From assembly GCA_003999685.1 (NCBI GenBank), contig CP021223.1, positions 1,922,001 through 1,986,000 of the forward strand: a stretch of DNA of 64,000 nt. Reading direction: 5' to 3'. A program made the translations under genes and the position numbers. The DNA is from Taiwanofungus camphoratus (lineage: Eukaryota; Basidiomycota; Agaricomycetes; Polyporales; Taiwanofungaceae). Below, piece by piece: positions 10,601 through 22,285 of this stretch (the stretch's first letter is position 1; every line of letters begins with the position of its first letter). Under the pieces are notes generated by a model. The model searched no databases. It was not told the DNA's origin and worked only from the letters and a program-made list of their open reading frames with translations.

Positions 10601-12490
10601 TCCGCCTCCTTCTGGCAGCTGTGATAACACAACGTAAACCGACTTACGAATCCCAAGTCACACCTGCGAGTGATCAATCGGATTGATCAAGGGCCTCCCA
10701 TAACAAACATGACATGGACGTTGACCTTGGCATTCGGATTTGATGTAGTGCCCTTCAAACCTCAGGGACTGGGCATGGCTGAGCACGGCCGAGCACGATC
10801 GCCGAGCGCGAGGTCAAGAGAGAACCGTCCAAGTCCAGAACGAGTGCGAGCAGTGAGCCCAACCACCTTCAAGGGACATGCGCAGGTGGATCATTGAATC
10901 CAGGAGTTGTGGGCAAGATCGCGATCGGGGGCTATGCCCATTCGAGCTTAGACCAACGGCCGTGACGGAGCTACAACGGCAGGGCGCCAGTAAGCTGCAG
11001 AGCTTACAGAGCACAGCGCCAGCACAAACCGAGCTGCTCTGCAAGTATCAATTGACTGAGGACTTTCTGAGCAGTGTGGGATCGCCTTCCGGGCATGCCG
11101 GACATACCGTATATAGTGCCAGCTCGCTCACAGGTGCATATGGGACTCGCTTCAGTGAATTCACTCAGTGTTGCACGGCATCGTCGAAGGTTTGACGGCC
11201 GATGTAAAACCATACGCCATCAAAGGGGAGAGTGCAATACACATTCGCGGAGTCTGAGAGTTCTAGAAAAGTGGTGCGACAAAAACCACCTTCGGAACCG
11301 GCATACGCAGCTTGTGCATATGTCAGTAGCCCTATTGGACGACAGGTGCCTGGATCGGCAGAAGGCGACGGTACTCCTATATGAAGTCGCTCATCCTTGC
11401 ACGTTGAACAGTTTAAACGACCAGAAAGTCGCCAGATGCTTGCAGGCATACGCGCCCCCCCTTACTCGTTATGATGGTGTACAGACGCCAAGCTCCGGCG
11501 GCGGATGCAACGATCTTCACTAGAAGCCGGATCTAAAAGCGAGTGGAATGTCACGCGGAGGTAACTGATGGTTCTGACCCGTCGATGCTGAAAAGGGGAG
11601 CAGGCAAGTAACTTGCCGGGAACGAGTCGGAGTGACTGGGCGATGATGAGAACGGTTTGAGCCAACAAAAGAACGGCTTACCTCGTGTACACCCGGGATG
11701 CCCATGAACTAACAATGCGCAGTACATAGTCACCAAAATGACTTCCCAAAATATGGGAGTGAAGCATGGTGGACGTGTTCGTTGGGCATACCAAGGATCC
11801 ACGTGAACCAGTAACTGGAAAACGCATCACCATGTGGACGCTAAATGGACCTCCCAGCCAGATGATGGTGGTGGTGTCAGTGCCGAAAGCATACAGGTAC
11901 ATTGAGCGCACCGTGGACGAACTGTGGAGTTGGCGCGAGATGACAGCGGGATCGAAATTGGATAGATCTGGCACCTTACAGAAAGTCTGGGCTCCTCGAG
12001 GGTATTCACGGGTACATCTTCACCGTCCAATGGGATGCGGATGGGTTCCATACAAATAGGGAGTAACTAAGACGATGAGCATGCAGCGACATTGGACGAG
12101 GGGACTATGAGCTTCGCCGAAAATGTTGAGCAGAATCCGTGTACACCGGAAGCGGGATGCCTAAGGCAGGCCGCCATGTGAAAGCTGTCTACAACGCCGA
12201 CGAATATTCAATTTACCTGCATATTGTGATGAGCCAAGACCTCAATCACTCTGGACCTGCCTTACCGCACCGCAGAACTCCGCGCCGCAATGTGGGTCGT
12301 CCGAAGAGGGTAAGCTGCCGTAGGGCAACCTGCAGGTCAGACACGGTGTTTATGGTGGCCTTCAGTACGATTTTGTTGAGCAGTGACTGGCCTCCTGAGA
12401 AAAAAAGCGACTGGAAAGGGAAAGGGATGAGGGAGACGGCAGGAGCGCGGAATATTTTTGATCGCGGGAATTTGACAAAAACGCGTCGGC
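7690..12490. other. Gene-poor stretch, no supported coding sequence
   Basis: About 4.8 kb with only short open frames on both strands. None joins over GT-AG introns into a protein that I recognise. Minus-strand pieces at 8191-8463 and 11678-11974 have some protein-like composition but no motif, no convincing start and no continuation. There is no CCHC, RT or transposase motif and no tRNA or array. It may hold degraded sequence or a non-coding transcript. Confidence 0.4.
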
Positions 12491-12825
12491 AAAGCGTATG
12501 AGCGGTCTATTTGGTCTCCCGTGCTCGGGCACGGCCCGTGCCTCTCTCCCTTAGCCTCAGGCTCGCCTCCTCAGCGTTCGTCGCTCACCACCTTCCGTCG
12601 TCCTCGTCCACGTTGTCCTTCCCCGTCGCTCCTTGCTGCGACACCCAGCAACACAACCCCTAGTCGTCCTTTCTGGTTGCGGGACGCTTGATCGACTCGA
12701 CTAGGTACTGAATTCGGCACGTTCTTGCCGGTGTCCAATTCAGTCCGCATACCCGTGCGTGCAATTGCTGTTGCTGCTCGTTTCTCACAGCCTCACTTCT
12801 TGCCTCGTCGCAGCAGAGGAGTCTT

Positions 12826-15800
12826 ATGGAACTCCCGACATCGTCTCTCAGAGGCTTCAGCGAAGGACATACACGACCCTGGTCCCCTCCGGGGCGGCCC
12901 ACTGTGAATACATCTGCCTTGCCTCACTCTACTTCATCTTCCACGCCATTGGACTTGAGCCCTCATCCCTCTTCTGTTTCCAATTCTTCTCATTCTTCTC
13001 CGTGGTTGCAGCAGGTCTCTCTCACTAACTCTGGGCAACAACAATCCTTGCCCTACATGTTACAACATTCGGTACCGCCTGCGCCTCATCCTAGCGACTC
13101 CTCGGCCCAGCACGGCGCCGTCTCATCCTTGCCGAGCAATGAATGGGAGAACGTGTTTTCCTCGCCACTTGATCCTTCTACTTTCGCAGCTCTTGCTGCG
13201 TCTGGCGTATTGGGTCCTCCAGCAGGCGTTCCCTCCAGTTTACCTAACCGATCCAATCGCTCGCCACATGATTTCTCGATCAACCCTAGGGTTCCAATGC
13301 TGAATACGAAGGACGTCGGTCGCCCCAGCGTCACACAGGGCTTGCCAGCACCATGGGGGAACGTCAACTCTCCCTACTCTTCTACTTCATCGTCTTCACA
13401 ACGAGCTTCACCTGCACAGTTCCGATCAGGTTCTGGAAATCCCTCGTACAGCAAGCGGAAATCACCCGTCAGCAACTTTTCCCAATACGGGCCTATGAAC
13501 GTCCGACCGACGGGCTCTTCAGCCCCGATGAACATGTCCTCATTTGACAGCCATCGCGGAGCGGGGGGACGTGATGCTGGCTCAAGCAGGCGTAGTTCCT
13601 TGAGCCAGCATATGTCGACAGTCGACGTACCAGACCCTAGTAGTCAGCACGAAGTCCCCTTATTGCCTGGGACCGATACATCGTTGGATGGCCTATCCCC
13701 ACCCTTTCCTCCTCAACCTCATTCTCTTGAATATAGCTCTAACATGCACTACCCCAGCGATCGTTTCAATGTTACTTTGCCACCATCACTTTGGATGTCA
13801 CCGGCGTCAGTTCCATCATCCTCAGTTGGGTTCCCTGAATCGCCTTATCCGCCTCTAAACCCATCCCGACATGGATCGACAGCAGAATCACTTCCAGGTT
13901 CGACTTCGAGCCCAACAACCCTTTCCCTCTACGGCGATTCAGGAAAGTCTACCGCACCTACATCTGCCAGTAGTCCGAAAGCGCGGATGCTCTCGGAATT
14001 GTTCACCGATGATTTTTTCCCTCGAAATTCCCCTCTGGACGATCGAAGTCCTAGGAACTTCCCTTCTCCCCGCATATCCGGTTCTCCTGATCTGAAGGCA
14101 ATGGAGATGGCTTCAGCTGATGCCGATCCCGAGAAGCTCGCAAAGGAAGATCCTCTAGCAACCCAGGTTTGGAAGATGTACGCTCGCACCAAGGCTACCC
14201 TCCCTCACGCTCAGAGGATGGAGAATTTGACATGGAGGATGATGGCGTTGGCTCTGAAGAAGAAGAAGGAAGACGAGGACAAACTGAAGGGTGGAGATCA
14301 GAAAGTTTCGGAGGACAAGCTAGCGGATGGCCATGGTGTTGATCCTGCGCATTCACCTGATGCTGATCCGGAGTCAAGCAAGCAGATGACTGAGAGAGGC
14401 AGGACATTTGACAAGGGAAAGGCCAAGGTCAAAGTGGTCGGGTTTGATGGCGCTAACCAGGACGGCGCCGAGGACACTGAGTGAGTTCTTTCGTCCATTC
14501 ATGCTGCTCGCGATCCTAAACTGCAGGTGTTCCAGTGAAGTGCCGATGGACTGGAGAGCTATCAGCAGGTCTCGTTCTCGAGTCCCGATGGACTGGCGCC
14601 CGGCAAGTCGTTCACGTTCAAGACCTCCTCCGTCCGGTAGTTTGTCAGAATTGCACAATTCCAACAAACTCCCTCCAACCCCGCCCAAGGTATCCACGTC
14701 CCCCGGTATGCCTATACCTGGGAATCCTGCGTCGTCGTCTGGTCGACGGAGCCCCCGATCTCAACTTGGCTTATCCTCAGTTTATGAATCCGCCGAGCCT
14801 CGGGGTCCATTCGGACATGTGGAATCGTTTTCAGCTTTGAATAGTCCAACCGCACACCCATCATCTTTACCTTCTTTTGGCCTTCATGGTCTTCCTAAGA
14901 TTTCAACATCGACGGCTCCGTCACCCGAACAGCGCACTTTCCCTAGGCATGTTCGCAAGACGAGTTTTGATCACACTGTGACGAGAGAGGGTATTTTCAC
15001 CGGGGTGAGTGGTCGACATCAGGTCAACGGGAAGCCTTTGTCCCCTGAAAGTCTTCTTGGAACCAAGCGCCGTGCCGATGCGCCCCATGCAGAAAGCATG
15101 TTGCGGGGCGATCCGCCAGCTGTCGATCACGCAGAACCTCTTGACACGCGGGATTCGGAACAGTTCAGACGTGGAAGCCCATTCCCGTCCACTTCTTTCA
15201 GCTTCAGCTTCCCATCATATGATTCCTTCTTTGATCTTTCAGGAGCAACTAATGCTCTTCCGCATGCGAATCTCTCTACTCCCCTCCCGCACCCGAAGGG
15301 TGGTCGGCCATCGGACGTACATTTTCAGGATCCAGTACGATCGTCCTTGAATGGAAACTTCCACCCTCATGTTGGTCCTGGAAGCGAAGGTCTCTCAGCA
15401 GCAGCTGTAGCCGCCTCTGCTGCGGTGGCAGAAGGCTATGCGCAGTTGAATGTCGCGAATCTCGGTATGGAGGACCCACAGTTGGATTACCACAATTTCG
15501 CGAACATGATGTATCCATTCGATGGCACGCCGGGCATGGGACCTTATACTCACGTTGATCCGACACAGATCCTGCCTGTTGAGCATCCAGAAGGTGCTTT
15601 CCAGAGCTTTCATCCGAGCCCATCGAGCGATGGATGGGGCAATGGCGTCAATTCGAGTTCGAATGCATCCCCTGAACCTTACAATACGTCAAATGCATCC
15701 ACGCCTCCTTCCACGGAGAATGGCCTTAGCTCACGAAATCCGCCACGCAAGATTGTTTCTTCTAAACGTGTTTCGCAGGACATTGTCACACGCTCCGGCG

Positions 15801-16525
15801 CAGGGGCTACCCAGCGAAAGACGTGAGTTTTGCCCTAGTGTCATTCATTGGTGCCTTGTTTTCACATGAATTAAGCAGGCCTGAGCCTTCGTCTGGACAC
15901 CCGACAAGGGGAACAAGTGATGATGGAGATCAGAATCCGACAGTATGTACCAACTGTCAAACAACCAACACACCTCTCTGGCGTAGAGATCCTGAGGGTC
16001 AACCTCTTTGTGCGTCTTTCATATCTATGTCCAGCTTATATCCTCATTCGTCGGTACCACAGGCAACGCGTGCGGCTTATTTTTCGTGAGTGCTTTGATG
16101 ATAATCTGACGTGAGTATGCTGATCTGACTATCCCTGTCAGAAACTCCATGGTGTCGTTCGACCGTTGTCGCTTAAGACGGATGTGATTAAAAAGAGGTG
16201 CATCCACCTGTAGTACTTTGAGAGGGTCGTCTGACGAAATGTGACATTACTTGGCAGAAATCGAGCATCGGGAACACCTCACAGTGCCACTCGTAAAGCT
16301 GCATCCAACCTCCCAAAGATAGCTGCATCGTCGAATCGCCCGCGAGCCGCCACCACAAGTTCGATGCCAGTCAACCTTCATGGTCCACGACTTTCTCCAA
16401 CGAATCGAGTAGGGATAAATTCTCCCGGCTCTCTCTCCATGAAACGACAGCGACGGACGTCGACCAGTGTCCAAGTGCAGTCCACGTCTCCTCGTAAGGC
16501 AAGCGATGACGGTACTGCAGCATGA
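12826..16525 (+). CDS. areA: AreA/Nit2-type GATA zinc-finger nitrogen regulator
   Basis: Six exons join in frame: 12826-14480, 14527-15822, 15879-16009, 16063-16085, 16142-16197, 16258-16525, giving 1142 residues. Most of the protein is Ser/Pro-rich and probably disordered. Near residue 445 is a conserved block [19 protein letters not shown] followed by ENLTWRMM, the DUF1752 motif typical of AreA homologues. Next come two copies of VPMDWR..SRSRSR. The single type IVa finger reads [21 protein letters not shown] then [27 protein letters not shown] and a basic tail. This family binds GATA sites and activates use of non-preferred nitrogen sources when ammonium and glutamine are scarce. The finger is split by three introns, with a 23-base exon encoding NACGLFF. 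The symbol is by family similarity. Confidence 0.9.
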
Positions 16526-16799
16526 TATCCTATGGAGCCGCGCTCTTGTTTTGTTGTTTCTGTCTGATCAATTATGCTTGTACTCCTTCATTAGATCTTG
16601 TAGCAGTCTGGCTCCGAGTTCTTATAGCGCCTGGCACATGTTCTTCCTGTCTTTCACGAGGGTATGCGTGTACGATCACGAGTAGATTCCATAGATTATT
16701 GTTCAACAGTTTTCTCCGCCGATTATAAGAATCATTGTATCGCAAAGCGAACTAGGAAATGCACGTGCACGGATACAATATGTAGAATGATGATGATGC

Positions 16800-19700
16800 A
16801 GGCGCCCATCTGCGCATTGCTTGCTACCGCGTTCTGACCGCGACGAGCGCGACTCGCTCCGAACTCCCACCGACCATCCTGGCTTCCCTCTTCAGACAAC
16901 CTTCCCCGCGGTCCCCTATACCGCCTTCCTCTTTTCCATCTGGTTTGCAACCCGTTGGTTCCAGAGATCTCAATGCGGGTGTTCAGCGGCGCGTCTCACG
17001 TACGGACCTAGATTTCGAGCAAGCTTTGCGTACTGGTGGAACGGTGCAGCTGAAGGAAAGCCTTGATGTCGACAAGCTGGGTGCAGATACCTCAATCGCA
17101 TCTATCAGTCCCTTTTCTTCGTCGCCGCCTACACAGAGAACTCATATTGGGCAACCTGCCACACCAATTGTAGTGCCTCCAACCCCTTCACCCGTTACCA
17201 GCCCTCGTGTCGTGGATCAACCTAGCAGCTCTCACTGTCGACCGTCCTTACAGTCCTCTTCGTCTTCATCTAACGATATCTTCTATGACGCCCAGGATAG
17301 CGACTATCAGACTAAACGTCGATCTATGTATCGTTCTCCTGGAACTGCAAGTAGTCCTGATCTTGCTACCTTACTGCGAAAGGCCAGGGAACGGAATGGT
17401 GCAGGTAACAATGGATTAAAAGTTACTACAGCCGCTCCGTTTGAGAATACTCCAAACAAAGCAGAAGGATCGAAGACAATCCGACAACGTCCATCCGCCT
17501 CTTCGTATTTCAGTCCTTCTACGTCTTCCTCGCCGCAAGTCACACCGGCTCCCAAAGGTAAATTCAAGTCAAACAATGTCCCTGCTCTGGACGATGGGAC
17601 TAGTAGAGTAGGAAGTCCGGAGTGGGTGTTGACAAGTCCACGAACAGCCGGTTCAATAAAGGATAATGGTGCTAAAGTAAACGTACATACATTCGTTGTC
17701 CGCCATTTGTACTTAGCTTTCATTGCCAGCATGCCAAGTCCTCGGTGAGGGCAAAGACGTCTGCTTTCCTAGGAAAGATGTTGGGTTCAAGTAGCACGCG
17801 TGAGAGATCTGTGAGTGCAGTCTGTGATGCTCTATTCATGATACTCAGAAACGCAACCTTTCAGCGAACAATCACTTCGTCACCTTCAACTACGTCTCTC
17901 GCAACTTATCCCTCTACTCCACTCATAGATGCTTTCACTCCTCCAGTGCCACCGTTACCTCCAAAGCAAGACTTTATGCAGCCGAAATTAGATATGTCTG
18001 ATGTATTCAGCAGTCCTTCCAGTGTACCAGATGCGAAGAAAGACTTCCCTTACATTGGCAGCGGCCGTCGTGTGTCGGAGGCAAGTGGCACCAGTGACCA
18101 GTCCGCGGTCCTGGTCAGCGAAATAACGGGACGATCGCGGTCACCATCGCCCACTACCACCGTCAAGCAACGGTCTTCAAAGCATGTAAGGGTTGCCAGT
18201 CGAAGCAAGAGGAGAAGCATGAGTGTTAGTGACGTCGATCTCAAGAAGGTTATGGCAGCTGGATCTTCTTCGGGGCGCCTTTCTGGCGAGGGCTCACGGA
18301 CTGATAATTTTCTGGGTTGGGACTCAGCACTCAAAGGAATCATCTCTGACTTCAAAGGCGAACTATCCCAGCTTGACCCTATCTCTGTTTCCCCTCTGGA
18401 TTTACGTGATCCATCTACGCCTCCAAGGCGGTCTACACTAGCCGTTCGTGCCTTGAGTGAAAATGTCACTACTCGAACATCAAGTCTTCGACCTCTGCCG
18501 AAACCTGTTGCCTCTTTGCCATCACGCCTTCCTACTCCGAGAGTGACGCTCCAGCCAGTTTCAGGAGCAGAAGAGTCTATTTTGAATGCTGTTCTATCAT
18601 CGCCTACCGAGACTTCGCCGACCACTTCAGAAGGGCCAATCATCACACCTCGTAACACTTCTCTTCATACTCCTTTACGTCCTCGTTTAGGCTCGAATGC
18701 TATGGGCCCGCCACGGACACCGTCTTTGCAACACGGACCGCGGTCACCTACGTCTCGGAACGGGGGCTCACGCCTGACACACAACCATTCGTCCTCAAAA
18801 GACTCCAATCGGCTTCGCGTCCAACACCGCTCTACAGCCTCAAACTCTGAACCTTCCCTTGTCCCCGGCCGAGGTGATGGTCGTGTCCGTGAGCAAATTT
18901 GTGCTGTTAGAGTAGTACCCTCATCGAACACTGTCGTTTTTTTAAAACCCAGTGCCTAAATTGTCTGCGAGCTCTCAACAGGACCTCTCGACAAACGATC
19001 TCGTTGTCAATAGGTTCAATTACAGGCCTTCACCAAGCAAAGGTGAAGAGGCCGCTGATCTTGACATCAGGGGAAAAGAGCTGGCTTCGCGATGCTGGGC
19101 AGAAGATGAAGAGTTTTTATCAAAAGACAAGATTGCCGAGTGGCTCGGTGGACAGTCAGTCATTTAGTTGTTCTTATATGGTTTCACACGCTAACCTTTT
19201 ATACAGGAATGTCATAAATAAGATAGTTTTGCGATATTACATGGATTTCTTCGATTTCTCCAATTTACGACTAGATCATGCTTTCCGGTAAGCGCCGCAA
19301 ATGGCAAGTTTTCCCTGAGGTAGCTTACCAAATCAATAGGCGACTTTGTGCTAAATTATACCTCAAGGGTGAGACCCAACAAGTGGATCGAATTCTAGAA
19401 GAGTTTGGGCGACGCTATTTTGACTGCAATCCTACTACCGTTCTCGGCAGTGCCAGTATGTAACGCGAAATCTCCACTTACTTTCGAAAGCTAACAAAAT
19501 TGCACCAGGCGTCGTGCACGCAGTCACATATTCACTACTATTGTTGAACACTGACCTTCATGTTGCTGAATTGAGCAACCGGATGTCCCGAGGACAATTT
19601 GTCCGCAACACACTCACGGCCATTCAAATGCAGTTGCAGCCTAGTCATGGATCAAACTCTGATCTTTCATATGATGATTGGAGCAGTTTCCGAGCTGGAT

Positions 19701-21761
19701 CTGACAGCGATGTTGGTGGAACCACAATTAGGTCGCAAACCAAGAGGAGTGACAGTATTACCAGCTGGAACAGCGTTACCCGTGATGGACTCGTGACGAC
19801 TGAACCTTTGGCAGGCACCTCATCTGCTCAGCTCAACTCAGCTTCAGAGGGGACTGAACAACCTCCAGCAAACAGCAGCTCGGTGTCTGTAGCCCTTTCT
19901 GTGCAAGAGTCCAAAGCTCTGGAGTCCACCCCGGCGCCCGCTCCTGTAGTTATGGTTCACGACCGCAATTGGGAGATCGAGGTGGAACATCTTCTCAAGG
20001 TCATTGTTTGAACAAGACAGATAGATCTCTGTACTGATGCCTATTTTTTCAGGATATGTACACCGCCGTCAAGAACCAGCAGATCCTACAGCCCATCAGC
20101 AGCACCTTAATGGCTCGCTCATCTACGTCGTCACTGACTCCCCATGGAGCTATTTTACGGAACCGTAGTCTTCGCGGTCCTCCTGATCGACTGGCGAACT
20201 TGAAGCGTGGTAGTATTCGCGGGTTGCAATCGATCCTTGGCGCCCAGACAGGCGTCAGCCCTTACAGCAGCAATAGTAGCTTCGATGGTCGTGCTAGTCC
20301 CGCTCCAAGTTTCGCCACCTCGAACGATGTGAGATGATAACTACCATAATATTCATGTACTGAAGGTTTGTACAGGGTATGCATGGTTCAACCGCTTCTT
20401 TTCTTACCCCAGCGCTTGGATTTGCATCCAATCTATCGCACACGATTATCCGCGAAACTCAGGAGGACGACAACCACAGTCTCAAGAGCGACAACTCAAG
20501 CACGGACATCAGCATCACCGATGAGGAGCTGGCCCTTCTTGGACCACCTTGGGCGAAGGAGGGTATGCTTTGCCGCAAGCAATACTGGGAGTCGACTGGG
20601 AAGAGAGCGAAGTCAAAGGCGTGGCTGGACGTTTTCGTCGTCATACAGAAGGGCGAGCTGAGCATGTTCACCTTCGGAGACCATGCTCATGGTGCGTCGT
20701 CAGTAGTCGGCGGGGGCAATTGGCTCGTGGGTATCTTTCGTCCTGGATTATTATCTGAATTCTGAATTTGCCGCCAGGAAAATGCCGAATCTGTAGGCAA
20801 AGTTTTGCTTGCTCATTCTCTAGCACATGCATTGCCACCTCCTGGCTATAACAGGCAACGACCGCACTGCATGGTATTGACCTTGGCCAGTGGCGGTGTT
20901 TACTTCTTTCAAGCAGGTACCGAGGAGCTCGTCAATGAGTGGGTGGCTACCTGCAACTATTGGGCAGCCCGACAGAGCAAGGAACCGCTTGCTGGCGGTG
21001 TCTCTAACATGGAGTATGGCTGGAACCGCGTGGTGAACCCTTTGACGCGTGTGCGATCGATTTCAGAAGATAACTCCTCCGTTCGCGATACGGACAACTC
21101 TGACAATATGAGTGTGCGCAGCGGGCGGAATCGACTTAAGGAGATTGCGGCAACCGTGCGTGTGGAGAAGTCTCCCTGGACTGATCGGACATTCATTAAC
21201 GAATGGAAGCCGCCAATGCCACCATCTGTAGCGAGCACCCACGATGAAGAAACGCAGCTTGAGGCGTTGCAGAAACATGTGGCCTCGCTGAAGACCGACT
21301 TGAAGCAGCACAACGAACTCAGAACGCCTATGACCAATTTGGTAAGTCTGTGACAGCATCATCAGGATCAATGTCTCGACAAGTGACTGATGCGCCGATA
21401 TGAATCATGTCAGTATCAGCCTCGTACTTCCAATGCCGCGAGAGCGATGAGCAATTGGGAGAAAAAGTCACAGTATCTCCTCACGGAGATTGTCAAGTAT
21501 GATTCGTACATTGACTCGTTGCAAGCGGCGATGTCGCTCCGGCTCAAGAAACGGGGCGAGAAGGCTCTGGAGAGGGCTCTGGTTGTTGCCAGCCCAACTG
21601 AGGACGAGCTGCAGGACACCGGTGCTAAGGGTCGATGGAAGGGTCACCCTGACGAGGAGACAATCGAGGAGACAGAAGAGCCCCCTGCGAGCGCGGGCCC
21701 GGAGCCATCACCTGTACGTCAGCACCGGAGGGAGCTGGCGGAGACCGGTGAGGACTGCTAA
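16800..21761 (+). CDS. Sec7-PH domain Arf guanine nucleotide exchange factor (Syt1-like)
   Basis: The protein has a long Ser/Pro-rich N-terminal part, then a Sec7 domain over exons 18953-19154, 19207-19287, 19340-19455 and 19509-19999. Signature pieces are NKIVLRYYMDFFDFSNLRLD, LKGETQQVDRILEEF (catalytic Glu in GE) and LLLLNTDLHV. A PH domain follows (exons 20376-20726 and 20778-21341, from PWAKEGMLCRKQYWES to VYFFQAGTEELVNEW), then a coiled C-terminus (21414-21761). Such proteins load GTP on Arf GTPases at Golgi or endosomal membranes. The first exon ends at 17676 and the next is 17730-18888, possibly with an in-frame 54-base intron at 17817-17870 (GTGAGT...CAG). I could not find the ATG: the frame is open from about 16786 without one, so an upstream exon is likely. 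Confidence 0.88.
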
Positions 21762-22285
21762 TGATGAACGACGTTGTTGTTATTGTTGTGTATCTTGTAT
21801 ACATCCGTGGTACCTACGATCTTGTCACGCTAGTATGATAGTTTTTTGCGTAGCTCATTCTTGATGCTTCATCGTCGTACTCATCGTGTGTGGCGCTCAA
21901 TGACATTGCAACGAGTGGCAGGGCGTGTCTCGATCGCGTTGAGGTGGCTATATGATGATCTCCGCGTTCAGCCTGGCTCAGTGCTCACACAATTTTCGTA
22001 CAAGCATCGTAGAGAGAATTAATTGGTCTAGAACATGCACATCTGCGTCTGCTAATTGGTTGGGATGTTGAATCGAGGCGTGTTGGAAGCGAAACTCGTG
22101 GATGGCAGTTTTTGCGGTCATCGGGGTCCCTGATAGTTGCATCAGTCGTGCTGTGTTTGAGGGTGTCCTCGCGGTCCAGCGTTCCTTTGTTCTCTACCCT
22201 CGTTCTTTTCATCTCTCTGGAGTACTTAGACCTCATCGATCCTTTTTTTCTTACGAGTCTCCGCTCACATCGTCCTCCACCCACC
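21762..22285. other. Intergenic region between the Sec7 gene and the first glycopeptide gene
   Basis: About 520 bases holding the 3' end of the Sec7 gene and the promoter of the next gene. A pyrimidine-rich tract (about 22195-22265, CTCTACCCTCGTTCTTTTCATC) precedes the ATG, as is common in fungal promoters. No other element is recognisable. Confidence 0.4.

Noticed and set aside
11678-11974. Possible small minus-strand membrane protein
   Set aside because: The start would be GTG, no signal peptide or clear membrane pattern, and no exon joins to it.
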